Shown: positions 8,867 through 19,226, counted from the first letter of the stretch. The stretch: DNA of 64,000 nt from Pseudomonas fulva NBRC 16637 = DSM 17717 (GCF_000730565.1 NZ_BBIQ01000001.1:496001-560000); one strand, 5' to 3'. Made by a program: numbers and translations. Notes: generated by a model from the letters alone, not told the origin.

Positions 8867-9991
8867 TCACTGGGCTATTTGGTAACGCGTACTGCGGCCG
8901 CCACCGGGCAGGCGTTCGATGCAGCCTTTTTCCAGAAGATCACTGAGGTGGCGAGTAGCAGTGGCTTTGGAAACTTTCGCTACGGCTTGGTACTGCGCTG
9001 CGCTGATACCTTGCTCGAAGCCGCGCTCGCCACCGTCGAGCAGACGGTTGAGTACTTTTACCTGCTCTGCGGATAACCCCTGGCCGCGGTGCGCCTGCCA
9101 GAATCGCGCCTTTGCCAGTACTCGATCAATACGTACGAGAGCCTTTTCCAGGCTGTTGAGCAAGGTGGTCAGAAACCAATACAGCCAACGGGTGATGTCC
9201 AGCCCACTTTTCTGACTGGCTTCCAGGATGCGGTAATAACCGGCGCGGTCGTCGAGAATGCTCGCGGACATCGCATAGAAACGGATGGCTTGTCGTTCAC
9301 CTTGCGCCAACGCCAAGTCGGTGAGGGCGCGGGTAAGGCGGCCGTTACCGTCATCGAACGGGTGCAGGGTAACGAACCAAAGATGCGCGATACCCGCACG
9401 CAAGAAAGGGTTCAGGCTGGCATCGCGGCGACTGCGCTCGAACCAGACGAGAAAATCCGCCACTTGTGTTTCCAGGCCAGTTCGCGCAGGTACTTCGAAG
9501 TGGACCGTCGGGCGGTGGAGCCGACCGGAAACCACCTGCATGGGCTCATCGCCGCGCAATGTGCCGATATGCAGAGGTCTTGACATCAGCGGGTCATCGC
9601 TTGGAAACAACCAGCGGTGCCAAATGAAGAGCCGTTCTGTGTCTAGCGTTTGTTCATACCCCTGAGTGGCATCGAGCAGCAATGCTGCCAGGCCTTCTGA
9701 TCGCGGTGTGGCTGATTGGCTTTCCTCGTTCAACCCTAAGCGCTGCGCCAGCGATGAGCGCACGGAACCAACATTCAGTTGCTCGCCCTCGATGGCGGAA
9801 GAGGTGATTATGTTCTGCAGCATGGCATCCAGGCTGCTCTGCACTTCAGTTTCGTGCCCTGCGGCATCGAGCATCCCCAACAGACGGCCCTGCGCCTGGC
9901 TGCAGGCGTGCAGCAGTGGGGCGAGTGTTTCAGTTTGCCAAGTAAACCCTGGCCAACCGGGCTGCTGCCAGATCCATTGCGGGTCATTCAT
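8867..9991 (-). CDS. Class II Fic protein with C-terminal winged helix
   Basis: A 374-residue Fic-domain protein, probably an AMP-transferase acting on a protein hydroxyl. The catalytic motif HPFDDGNGR begins at His210. An N-terminal inhibitory helix motif [S/T]xxxE[G/N] is present as SSAIEG at residues 64-69, which places it in class II (auto-inhibited). The N-terminal 55 residues (WIWQQPGWPGF) match the DUF4172-type extension. Residues 300-374 contain a helix-turn-helix (GISAAQYQAVAKVSKATATRHLSDLLEKG) with a wing, so the protein probably also binds DNA. Upstream lie two tandem palindromes that are its obvious candidate operators. No antitoxin gene is adjacent. Its target is unknown. Confidence 0.88.
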   Translation of the reverse strand: MNDPQWIWQQPGWPGFTWQTETLAPLLHACSQAQGRLLGMLDAAGHETEVQSSLDAMLQNIITSSAIEGEQLNVGSVRSSLAQRLGLNEESQSATPRSEGLAALLLDATQGYEQTLDTERLFIWHRWLFPSDDPLMSRPLHIGTLRGDEPMQVVSGRLHRPTVHFEVPARTGLETQVADFLVWFERSRRDASLNPFLRAGIAHLWFVTLHPFDDGNGRLTRALTDLALAQGERQAIRFYAMSASILDDRAGYYRILEASQKSGLDITRWLYWFLTTLLNSLEKALVRIDRVLAKARFWQAHRGQGLSAEQVKVLNRLLDGGERGFEQGISAAQYQAVAKVSKATATRHLSDLLEKGCIERLPGGGRSTRYQIAQ

Positions 9992-10005
9992 AGGTTACGT
10001 TCACG

Positions 10006-10034
10006 TGAGCCGATTAGCGAGCCTATTCGGCTCA
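10006..10034. promoter_or_regulatory. Palindrome 1 upstream of fic (candidate operator)
   Basis: Arms TGAGCCGATTA and TATTCGGCTCA (one mismatch) flank a 7-base spacer, making a 29-bp operator-like site 14 bp from the fic start. An identical arrangement follows 5 bp further upstream. The most economical reading is binding by the winged-helix domain of the Fic protein itself, but this is inference. Confidence 0.6.
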
Positions 10035-10039
10035 TTAAA

Positions 10040-10068
10040 TGAGCCGATAATGCCGCCTATTCGGCTCA
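10040..10068. promoter_or_regulatory. Palindrome 2 upstream of fic (candidate operator)
   Basis: Arms TGAGCCGATAA and TATTCGGCTCA flank a 7-base spacer. The site repeats palindrome 1 with a centre-to-centre distance of 34 bp, about three helical turns, so two dimers could bind the same face of DNA. The inner arms also form GGCTCATTAAATGAGCC, so the half-sites could pair in another way. Confidence 0.6.
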
Positions 10069-10155
10069 CTGTCTAATGCATAACGGGGAACATAGTGGCC
10101 TCAAGGGCGGTTTCAACACGGGCATCGGGCCCATGACGTGATATGAAATGCAAAA

Positions 10156-10177
10156 AAGCCGCACAGTTGCGCGGCTT
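10156..10177 (-). terminator. Orphan intrinsic terminator, minus strand
   Basis: AAGCCGC and GCGGCTT arms around an 8-base loop, followed on the minus strand by six T. This is a good intrinsic terminator form, but no minus-strand gene lies upstream of it; the TPR-like gene there is on the plus strand. It could end an unannotated minus-strand small RNA or antisense transcript. The rest of the 283-bp gap between fic and the TPR-like gene holds only the fic palindromes and this hairpin. Confidence 0.55.
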
Positions 10178-10274
10178 CAAAGAAGGTGGTTCGAACCTGC
10201 CCAGCAGAGCCATTACCTTGTTGGCTTTTCTATACGCCCTTAACATGGCAGACCCTCGCAAGGCAGGAAACACC

Positions 10275-11240
10275 ATGTGGTTCACGAATAAAAAAACGCT
10301 CAGTGCCGAGCAGGCGACTGCGCTCAATGACCAGGGCTGGGCGGCGTTCCGAGCACAGGATCTGCACGCTGCGCAGCAGTGCTTCGAGAACCTTGCCAAG
10401 GCGTGTCCCGACGACCCGCGCTGGATGAATGGCGTTGGCGCGGTGAGCCTGGCACGTGATGATCGCGCCAATGCTCATCGACACTTCCAGAGGGCCGCCG
10501 ACCGTGATTATCCCGGCAGCCACTACAACCTGGGCATCATGGCCTACCAAGACGGTAATCACGACGTTGCCCGCCGACACTTCCAGAGGGCTGCCGAGCA
10601 CGACTATCCGGGCAGCCACTACAACCTTGGCAGCATGGCCTTCCAGGAGGGTGACCACGACACCGCCCGCCAATACTTCCAGAAAGCCACCGAGTACGAC
10701 TGTGTCCGTAGCCACTTCTACCTGGGCAGCATGGCCTACCAGGATGGCGATCACGATGCTGCCGTCGAACACCTCAACAAGGCTGTGCGCCACGATCATC
10801 CGGAGGCGTTGAACTTGCTGGGTGACGTCCATCTGCATGCAGAGCGTTATCCGCAGGCTGAGCAGGCCTACCGGCGCGCGGCCGAGTTGGGCAATGTCGA
10901 CGGCTACAACAATCTTGGCCTTCTTTACTTGCAGCTCGAAGACTATCAACAGGCCAAGCAGGCGTTGTTGCAGGCCTTGGAGTCCGACCACGTCTACGCC
11001 CAGCACAACCTGGCTGTGGCCTATCACCGACTGGGCGAGCTCGAGGCGGCCGAGCGCTGGTACCTGATTTCCTTCTCAGAGCACGGCAACCTGCAGTCGC
11101 TGGAGAACCTTGGGCATGTCTATGGTGACAGTGGGCGTGAGGTCGAGGGCCAGGCGCTGGTCGCGGCCTCCGACAAGCTCTACGAGGATCAGCCACTCAA
11201 CGATTACGAGCAGGCGTTGATCGACCGGTTGCTGGCCTGA
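10275..11240 (+). CDS. TPR/Sel1-like repeat protein with 32-residue units
   Basis: Protein of 321 residues built almost wholly from helical-pair repeats. From about residue 70 there are seven consecutive units of exactly 32 residues, each with the core pattern NLG-x-x-A/L-x-x-x-G-D/E. Units 1-3 are close copies (HYNLGIMAYQDG, HYNLGSMAFQEG, HFYLGSMAYQDG) also at DNA level. Such solenoids bind other proteins; no catalytic domain is seen and there is no clear signal peptide. The ATG at 10275 is preceded by AGGAAA; the longer frame from 10143 would run through the orphan terminator and was rejected. Ends in a bidirectional hairpin. Cellular role unknown. Confidence 0.82.
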   Translation: MWFTNKKTLSAEQATALNDQGWAAFRAQDLHAAQQCFENLAKACPDDPRWMNGVGAVSLARDDRANAHRHFQRAADRDYPGSHYNLGIMAYQDGNHDVARRHFQRAAEHDYPGSHYNLGSMAFQEGDHDTARQYFQKATEYDCVRSHFYLGSMAYQDGDHDAAVEHLNKAVRHDHPEALNLLGDVHLHAERYPQAEQAYRRAAELGNVDGYNNLGLLYLQLEDYQQAKQALLQALESDHVYAQHNLAVAYHRLGELEAAERWYLISFSEHGNLQSLENLGHVYGDSGREVEGQALVAASDKLYEDQPLNDYEQALIDRLLA

Positions 11241-11283
11241 GCCACGGTGACCTTGCCGCCCGCGCCGCCGACCCAGAAAGCCG

Positions 11284-11306
11284 AAAGCCGCGCAGTGCGC
11301 GGCTTT
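11284..11306. terminator. Bidirectional hairpin between TPR-like gene and tRNA-Ile2
   Basis: A perfect 11-bp inverted repeat (AAAGCCGCGC half-site) around a single G. It lies 43 bp after the plus-strand TPR-like gene and 5 bp after the 3' end of the minus-strand tRNA, with short T stretches on both strands, so it can end transcription from either side. Confidence 0.7.
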
Positions 11307-11311
11307 GAATA

Positions 11312-11388
11312 TGGTGGGCCCACACGGACTCGAACCGTGGACCAAAGGATTATGAGTCCTCTGCTCTAACCAACTGAGCTATAGGCCC
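11312..11388 (-). tRNA. tRNA-Ile2 (anticodon CAU, lysidine-modified)
   Basis: A 77-nt tRNA with encoded CCA and a complete cloverleaf. The anticodon loop reads CTCATAA, anticodon CAU. Both elongator Met and minor Ile tRNAs carry CAU. I call Ile2 because the acceptor stem has C4-G69 and C5-G68, and position 27-43 is a G-U pair, as in known Ile2 tRNAs that TilS converts to lysidine; elongator tRNA-Met differs at these places. It would read AUA codons. The gene stands alone, followed by a hairpin terminator. Confidence 0.85.
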
Positions 11389-11404
11389 TCAGTAGGAGGC
11401 GCGA

Positions 11405-14400
11405 TTATAACGAGGGTTTCGCACCTGTGCCATCCGAAAGATCCGTTAGTGCTATACGAAGAAATTGCGCAGCGAATTCCCCCGGCAGCAAGGGCAGGCT
11501 GACGATGTAGCCCTGGATCTGCTCGCAGCCTTCGGTAGCCAGAAATCGCTGCTGGGCCTGGTTCTCGACGCCTTCGGCAATGATGGTCAGCTGCATGCTG
11601 CGGCCCAGCGCGATGATGGCGCGGGCGATAGCGGCATCGTGGGGGTCGTCGGGCAGGCCGCGGATGAAGGATTTGTCGATCTTGAGGATGTCCAGCGGCA
11701 GCCGCTTGAGGTAGCTCAACGACGAATAACCGGTGCCAAAATCGTCGATCGCCAGTTGCACGCCCAATTTCTTCAACTGGTGCAGAACCGCGAGGGCTTC
11801 TTCGGCCTGGCTCATGATGAAGTTCTCGGTGATCTCCAGCTGTAGATCGCCGGCCTTGAGTTGGTGTTGCTTGAGCAGTGCCTCGATGCGCCGTGCCAGG
11901 TTGGGTTGGCGAAGCTGCGCGCCGGCCAGGTTGATCGACAGCGGGCCAAAGGGTTCGTAACGCTGTTTCCAGACTTGCATCTGGCGGCAGGCCTGTTCCA
12001 GTACCCAATCGCCCAGTTGCAGGATGGTGCCGTTTTCCTCTGCCAGGTGGATGAAATGCTCCGGTGGCACTTCGCCAAATGTCGGGTGGCTCCAGCGGAT
12101 CAAGGCTTCGGCACCGACCAGGGTCTGGGTTTGCAGGCTGAGCTTGGGCTGGAAGCACAGGCTCATCTCGTTGCGTTCGATGGCCCGGCGCAGTTCGTGC
12201 TCCAGGGCAACACGCTCACTGGCCTGGGCGGTAAGGTCGCGGGTATAGACTTCCACCCGGTTGCGCCCCTTGGCCTTGGAGCGGTACATGGCGGCATCGG
12301 CGTTGCGGATGAGCGTGGCGACATCGCTGCCGTCGTGTGGGTAGAGGCTTATGCCGATGCTGGCGCTGGTAAAGAACTCATGCTCGCCGGCCTGGAAGGG
12401 GGCGTTGAAACACGCCAGCAGCTTGTTGGCGATGGTGCTCGCGTCACTGGGCTTGTGCAGGCCAGGCAGCAGGATGATGAATTCGTCGCCCCCCAGGCGC
12501 GCCACGGTGTCCACGTCGCGCACCTGCTCTTTGAGGCGCTGTGCGATGCCCTTGAGCAGCAGGTCGCCTACCGGATGGCCGAGGCTGTCGTTGATGTGCT
12601 TGAAACGGTCCAGGTCCAGGAACAGCACGGCGCCTTGGCGATTGGACAGTTGTCCACAGGTCAGCACGGCCTGGAGCCGATTTTCGAACAGGGTGCGGTT
12701 GGGCAGGCCAGTAAGGGGGTCGTGATGTGCCTGATAGTCCAGCTCGGCTTGTGCGTGCTTGATGCTGGAGATGTCGGCGAACACCGCCACGAAGTGCGTG
12801 ATCTCGCGCTCGGCATTGCGCACGGCACTGATGGTCAGCCAGCTAGGGTACAGCTCGCCGTTCTTGCGTTTGTTGTAGATCTCGCCCTGCCAGTGCCCTT
12901 CATCGGTCAGTTGATGCCACAGGGCAGCGTAGAAGGCGCTGTCATGCTGGCCCGAGGCGAGCAGGCGGGGGGTCTGGCCCAGCGCTTCGATCTCGCTGTA
13001 GCCGGTGATCTCGCTGAAGGCACGGTTCACCGCACTGATGCGCTGGTCGATGTCGGTGATCAGCACGCCCTCGGCCGTGTTTTCGAACACTGTGGCGGCC
13101 AGTTGCAGTTTTTCCTGCATCAGGTGGCGCTCGGTAATGTCCCGTGCGATGGTCAACATACAGTCGGTGCCGGCGATTGGCAGCGGGCGCGCAGACAATT
13201 CGCACAGGCGAATCTGCCCGTCGCTACGGCGGATATGGCAGGTGAAGTCGCGTACGAAGCCTTCTCGGTTGAGCTGGTCGAGCAGACGCTTGCGTTCATT
13301 GAGGTCTACCCAGATGCCAAGGTCCAGCGACGTCTGGTCCAGGGTCGGGTGCAGGGCGTAGCCGGTCAGGCGGCAAAACCCGTCGTTGACCTCCAGCAGC
13401 AAGCCATCGTGCTGACGGGACAGCAACAGGCCGTCTGGTGAGGCATGAAACGCCTTGGCGAACTTTTCTTCGGAAATCTGCAGTTGTTGCTGGGTTTCCT
13501 TGAGCTGGCTGATGTCGCGTACGGCGACCACCAGCGCAGGTGTGCCGTCGAGTTCGAAGGTTTCAGCAGACGTAAGCCCTGTGAACACCTGGCCGTTGCT
13601 GCGCCTGAAGCTCATTTCCAGGTTGCGGATGCCGCCCAGGTGCAGGCGCTCCAGCAAGCGAGGGCCTGAACCCTCGACTGCCCATAGATTGAGCTCGGTC
13701 GCCGTCCGGCCGATGACCTGGCCAGGCGTCAGGCCTATCTGCTCCTCGAACGCTTCGTTGACCTCCAGCAAGCAGCCGTCGCTGTGGCGGGCGATCAGCA
13801 AGATGTCCGGGCACTGCTGGAACACCGAGGCAAACTTCTGCTCGGACAGACGCAGCGCATCTTCGGTGCGCTTGGTTTCACTGATGTCGATCATCAGGCC
13901 GCGCATGACGGGCTGGTGACCATGCTTGATCATGCTGACGATGTTGCGCACCCACAACGCTTGGCCATCGGCACGAATCACCCGGTAATCCAGGCTGTGG
14001 TCGCGCCCGGCGGCGGTTTCGCTTTCGCAGTAGGCCTGAGCCCATAACGCATCGTCAGGGTGCACGATGCTGCGCCAGAAACCGGGCTTTAGCCAATTGC
14101 TCAGGGGGTAACCGAGCAAAGCTTCGGCATGGGGCGATACATAGCTGTACGTGAAATCGTTCACGTCCGCTTCCCAGGCGATGGCTGAAAGGCTCTCGAC
14201 CAGACCACGGTAATGGTACTCGCTGCTGCGCAGCTCCTGTTCCAGTGCGATGCGCCGGGAGATTTCGGAGCTCAGGCGCCGGTTGATACGCATGACCGTG
14301 GCCAGCACCAGTACCAGCAACAATACGGTGGGTACGCCGTACACCACCAGATCGGACCAGAACATGCGGGCAGTGCCGTGCTGTGCGGAGGCTTGCGGGG

Positions 14401-14539
14401 AGTCGGGTTGCCCCGTGGTTGGGCTGGGCATCGCCACGGCGACGTACTCGGCGACCGAACTTGGCTGTTGCACTTGCGCAACGCCCGTCGTGGTCCACAG
14501 GCTCAGGGTCACCAGCAGGATTGCCGGCATCAGGGGCAT
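11405..14539 (-). CDS. PAS-GGDEF-EAL cyclic-di-GMP signalling protein
   Basis: Membrane-anchored dual-domain protein of about 1044 residues. After an N-terminal hydrophobic signal-like segment and a second membrane span near residues 64-82, four PAS/PAC sensor units follow. The GGDEF domain is intact (RLGGDEFIIL) with an RxxD inhibitory site (RDVD) five residues before it, so diguanylate cyclase activity with product inhibition is possible. The EAL domain is also intact: EALIRW, ITENF, DDFGTGYSSL and LKIDKSFI. Net activity, making or breaking c-di-GMP, cannot be read from sequence. ATG at 14554 is an alternative start. It sits between tRNA-Ile2 and rpoD. Confidence 0.9.
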   Translation of the reverse strand: MPLMPAILLVTLSLWTTTGVAQVQQPSSVAEYVAVAMPSPTTGQPDSPQASAQHGTARMFWSDLVVYGVPTVLLLVLVLATVMRINRRLSSEISRRIALEQELRSSEYHYRGLVESLSAIAWEADVNDFTYSYVSPHAEALLGYPLSNWLKPGFWRSIVHPDDALWAQAYCESETAAGRDHSLDYRVIRADGQALWVRNIVSMIKHGHQPVMRGLMIDISETKRTEDALRLSEQKFASVFQQCPDILLIARHSDGCLLEVNEAFEEQIGLTPGQVIGRTATELNLWAVEGSGPRLLERLHLGGIRNLEMSFRRSNGQVFTGLTSAETFELDGTPALVVAVRDISQLKETQQQLQISEEKFAKAFHASPDGLLLSRQHDGLLLEVNDGFCRLTGYALHPTLDQTSLDLGIWVDLNERKRLLDQLNREGFVRDFTCHIRRSDGQIRLCELSARPLPIAGTDCMLTIARDITERHLMQEKLQLAATVFENTAEGVLITDIDQRISAVNRAFSEITGYSEIEALGQTPRLLASGQHDSAFYAALWHQLTDEGHWQGEIYNKRKNGELYPSWLTISAVRNAEREITHFVAVFADISSIKHAQAELDYQAHHDPLTGLPNRTLFENRLQAVLTCGQLSNRQGAVLFLDLDRFKHINDSLGHPVGDLLLKGIAQRLKEQVRDVDTVARLGGDEFIILLPGLHKPSDASTIANKLLACFNAPFQAGEHEFFTSASIGISLYPHDGSDVATLIRNADAAMYRSKAKGRNRVEVYTRDLTAQASERVALEHELRRAIERNEMSLCFQPKLSLQTQTLVGAEALIRWSHPTFGEVPPEHFIHLAEENGTILQLGDWVLEQACRQMQVWKQRYEPFGPLSINLAGAQLRQPNLARRIEALLKQHQLKAGDLQLEITENFIMSQAEEALAVLHQLKKLGVQLAIDDFGTGYSSLSYLKRLPLDILKIDKSFIRGLPDDPHDAAIARAIIALGRSMQLTIIAEGVENQAQQRFLATEGCEQIQGYIVSLPLLPGEFAAQFLRIALTDLSDGTGAKPSL

Positions 14540-14673
14540 AGCGGCCTCTCGCATTCAAATGGTCTGAGTCGAGTGTAGACGGCCAATCACCTCTGGATGG
14601 GTGTCAGGGAGGTTTTTTCAGGCTTAACAGGGCCTTGGAGACGGATGGCCAGTGGTGTGCGAAGCCTAGAAAA

Positions 14674-14695
14674 AACCCCGGCCTGGGCCGGGGTT
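14674..14695 (-). terminator. rpoD intrinsic terminator
   Basis: A perfect 10-bp stem (AACCCCGGCC with GGCCGGGGTT) with a 2-base centre, followed by T residues on the minus strand, 5 bp after the rpoD stop. It ends the rpsU-dnaG-rpoD operon. Confidence 0.9.
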
Positions 14696-14700
14696 AGTCA

Positions 14701-16548
<1,848 letters not shown>

Positions 16549-16615
16549 AACACCCTATCCACTGAAGGTCTTGGCGGGCAAAAAACAAGCCGAGGATTAT
16601 ACCCGAGCATGGACC

Positions 16616-18592
16616 TCACGCGCCAGATGAGGTCGGGTTTTGTGCGGGAACATTCCGGCTCAACAAGGCGAGAAGCTGGGTTTTTTCCTCGCTGGTCAAT
16701 TCGCTTTGACGGGATTTCCTGAGCAGTTGTTCCAGGCTTCGCTCACGTTGGCGAGCGGACAAGCTAGTAATGGTGTCGAAAAACTGTTGTTCAAGGTTGT
16801 CGGCCACGATCAACCATTCCTTCTCCGCCAAAGCCCGCAGCAGGCGACCTTGTTCGGTGCCATGCCAGCGTGCGATCAGCTGCATTGAGCTTAGCCCAGG
16901 ATTTTTCTGTGCAGCTTCGATCAATGCCACCAGCAGTTGGCTGTAGAGCTGTTCTTCGTCGGCAAAATGGCTGGCGTCCTCCACCTTGCCGGCCAACAGC
17001 GGATGGTGCAGCAGCGTACGCAGCGCCGCCAGCGTAGGCGGTTCGACCGGTGCCGGCACGCGGGGCGGGGGCTCGTCACGCTGCCACGGCTTGCCGCCCT
17101 TGCGATGCTTGTCCCAGGGTTTGTCGCTCCAGGCTTTCTTGCCGCCGGCCTTTTTTGGCGTCCAGGCTTGTTCCTGATGGGCGCCAGCATAATCGGGCTG
17201 CGGCATGTCGCCGTAATCAGGCGTGTAGCTGACCATGGCGTCGTAGTCATAGCCTGGATCGTAGTCTGCGCTGGGCGCCGCGGGGGCCTGCTGGGCCAGT
17301 TGCTCGACCTGCTGCGGATCGAGCCCGGTGATGTCCCGCAGGCGGTTGCGCATCAGCTGACGCAGGTTGGCGCCCGGAATTTTTTCGATCAACGGTGCAG
17401 CCAGGGTCGCCATGTGCGCCTTGCCCTCGAGCGAGCGAGGGTCTGCCTCGATGCTCAACTGCTCGAAGAAGTAATCGGCCAGCGGTTGGGCGTGCTGATT
17501 GATGCGGGCCATGAAGGCGTCGGTGCCTTCGGCGCGGACCAGGCTGTCCGGGTCTTCGCCTTCGGGCAGGAACAGAAAGCGCGCGCGACGGCCGTCCTGC
17601 AAGTTCGACAGGGCGGACTCCAGCGCCCGCCAGGCCGCCTTGCGCCCGGCCTGGTCGCCGTCGAAGCAGAACAGTACGCTCGGGACCACGCGAAACAGGC
17701 GCTTGAGGTGCTCTTCGCTGGTGGCAGTGCCCAGGGTGGCCACGGCGTTGCGCAAGCCCTGCTGGGCCAGGGCAATCACGTCCATGTAGCCCTCGACCAC
17801 GATGATTTCGTCGAGGTTGCGGTTGTGCTTGCGGGCCTCGTACAGCCCGTACAGCTCCTGGCCCTTGTGGAACACGGGCGTTTCAGGGGAGTTCAGGTAC
17901 TTGGGCTTGTCGTCGCCTAGCACCCTGCCGCCGAAGGCGATGATACGGCCACGGCTGTCACGAATCGGGAACATCACCCGATCGCGGAAGCGGTCATAGC
18001 GTTTACCGGTTTCGGCATTCTCGATCAGCAGGCCGGCATCGATCATGACCTTCTGCTGCAGCGTGTCGGCACCCAGGTGCTTGAGCAGGTTGTCCCAGCC
18101 CGGCGGCGCGAAACCCAGGCCAAAATCCCGCGCCACTTCGCCGGATAAGCCGCGGCCCTTGAGGTATTCCACCGCCGCCTTGCGGGTCGGGTGACTGCGC
18201 AGGGCCTGGCGGTAGAACTTCGAGGCGGCGTCCAGCAGCGGATACAACGGGGAATCGGTCGGCTGGCGCGGTTTCTGGTCGCGCCGGCCTTGCTCGCGCG
18301 GGACTTCCATGCCTGCCGCGCGTGCCAGTTCCTCGACGGCCTGGGGAAAATCCAGGTTGTCGTGGTCCATGACGAAGCCAAGGGCATTGCCACCGGCGCC
18401 GCAACCAAAGCAGTAATAGAACTGCTTGTCGGGGCTCACGGTGAAGGACGGGGTCTTTTCCTTGTGGAACGGGCAGCAGGCAGAATAATTCTTGCCGGTT
18501 TTTTTCAGTTGGACACGGGAGCTGACCACGTCGACGATGTCGAGGCGGTTGATGAGGTCGTCAATGAAACTCTGGGGAATCAGCCCGGCCAT
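16616..18592 (-). CDS. dnaG: DnaG, DNA primase
   Basis: Primase that lays RNA primers at the replication fork with DnaB. The N-terminal zinc finger has the CHC2 pattern: C40, H43, C61 and C64. The TOPRIM catalytic core is visible as VVEGYMDVIAL and CFDGDQAGRKA. A Pro/Lys-rich linker (about residues 430-510) precedes the C-terminal DnaB-binding helical domain. At 658 residues it is longer than the E. coli enzyme, mostly through that linker, as is usual in Pseudomonas. It is the middle gene of rpsU-dnaG-rpoD. Confidence 0.97.
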   Translation of the reverse strand: MAGLIPQSFIDDLINRLDIVDVVSSRVQLKKTGKNYSACCPFHKEKTPSFTVSPDKQFYYCFGCGAGGNALGFVMDHDNLDFPQAVEELARAAGMEVPREQGRRDQKPRQPTDSPLYPLLDAASKFYRQALRSHPTRKAAVEYLKGRGLSGEVARDFGLGFAPPGWDNLLKHLGADTLQQKVMIDAGLLIENAETGKRYDRFRDRVMFPIRDSRGRIIAFGGRVLGDDKPKYLNSPETPVFHKGQELYGLYEARKHNRNLDEIIVVEGYMDVIALAQQGLRNAVATLGTATSEEHLKRLFRVVPSVLFCFDGDQAGRKAAWRALESALSNLQDGRRARFLFLPEGEDPDSLVRAEGTDAFMARINQHAQPLADYFFEQLSIEADPRSLEGKAHMATLAAPLIEKIPGANLRQLMRNRLRDITGLDPQQVEQLAQQAPAAPSADYDPGYDYDAMVSYTPDYGDMPQPDYAGAHQEQAWTPKKAGGKKAWSDKPWDKHRKGGKPWQRDEPPPRVPAPVEPPTLAALRTLLHHPLLAGKVEDASHFADEEQLYSQLLVALIEAAQKNPGLSSMQLIARWHGTEQGRLLRALAEKEWLIVADNLEQQFFDTITSLSARQRERSLEQLLRKSRQSELTSEEKTQLLALLSRNVPAQNPTSSGA

Positions 18593-18885
18593 GGCAGTCT
18601 CGTCAATCTGGCAACTGGCAAGTCTAATCGCTCACGCGCCGAATGCAGCGGGTGATGCTTGAAGCTATGCGGGGAATAAGTGCTCGTCGCCGGCCCATAA
18701 GGCCCGTCAGTCGGACGTGCACGCCTGGCCTACAGCACAATGACCAGTTCTGACGTTTCAGGCAGGTTGCCCGCATGCACGGTGCTTGAACAGGTGCATG
18801 GAGCCTTGAGCAAGTTGCTCAAGTTTGAAACGACCACTGCCATCGCCCGGCGGTTAACCGGGCAGGGCAGAAGCTTTGCGATGAA
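18593..18885. other. Long rpsU-dnaG intergenic region
   Basis: About 300 bp separate rpsU from dnaG with no supported ORF. I see an inverted repeat GCCCGG-7 nt-CCGGGC at 18845-18863 containing the palindrome CGGTTAACCG. No long T tract follows it on the minus strand. It probably belongs to a leader or processing region for the dnaG-rpoD part of the transcript; no promoter was convincing. Confidence 0.4.
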
Positions 18886-18905
18886 CGTCTGTATTAGTAC
18901 AGACG
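18886..18905 (-). terminator. Hairpin over the rpsU stop codon
   Basis: CGTCTGTA and TACAGACG form a perfect 8-bp stem with a 4-base loop that contains the rpsU TAA. It has no T tract, so it is more likely an mRNA stability or processing element that sets the high rpsU to low dnaG ratio than a full terminator. Confidence 0.5.
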
Positions 18906-19109
18906 AACGGCGCGGCGCTGTTCGCGCTGAACTTTCTTGGCGTGACGTTTGACAGCGGCAGCTGCCTTACGCTTACGCTCTGCGGTCGGCTTCTCGTAAA
19001 ACTCGCGGCTACGAACTTCAGCCAGTACACCGGCTTTTTCGCAGGAGCGCTTGAAACGACGCAGAGCTACGTCGAAGGGTTCGTTCTCTTTAACTTTGAC
19101 GGCTGGCAT
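18894..19109 (-). CDS. rpsU: Ribosomal protein bS21
   Basis: A 71-residue, strongly basic 30S subunit protein. The N-terminus [20 protein letters not shown] and the Lys/Arg-rich helix after residue 40 are typical of bS21, which helps mRNA base pairing during initiation. It is the first gene of the rpsU-dnaG-rpoD operon, linking translation, replication and transcription. A good sigma-70 promoter lies 88-117 bp upstream. Confidence 0.98.
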   Translation of the reverse strand: MPAVKVKENEPFDVALRRFKRSCEKAGVLAEVRSREFYEKPTAERKRKAAAAVKRHAKKVQREQRRAVRLY

Positions 19110-19197
19110 CCAGGGCTACCTTAATTCATTACCGGGGTAGACGCGCTCCTGGCAAAACAAAGGTGTGCTGGAGAACGTCGGTTTTCAAGGGTTGCGG

Positions 19198-19226
19198 ATG
19201 TTAACCCTTAGCAAGCCGGAATGCAA
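19198..19226 (-). promoter_or_regulatory. sigma-70 promoter for rpsU-dnaG-rpoD
   Basis: On the minus strand TTGCAT and TAACAT are separated by exactly 17 bp, a near-consensus sigma-70 promoter, 88 bp before the rpsU start. The gene is divergent from tsaD. Confidence 0.7.

Noticed and set aside
10178..10200. GGTTCGAACC resembling a tRNA T-loop, as a sign of an integration remnant
   Set aside because: No T-stem or acceptor sequence pairs around it and no integrase or island genes are nearby; it is just a 10-bp palindrome.
10480..10790. CRISPR-like or satellite DNA repeat
   Set aside because: The 96-bp periodicity is coding and comes from protein repeats in one frame, with no short direct repeats or spacers.
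8867..11240. Fic plus TPR-like gene as a toxin-antitoxin or defence pair
   Set aside because: They are divergent, with separate control regions, the Fic protein has its inhibitory motif built in, and the neighbour is a repeat protein with no antitoxin feature.
11312..11388. Calling the CAU tRNA elongator tRNA-Met
   Set aside because: Acceptor and anticodon-stem pairs match Ile2 rather than Met identity.
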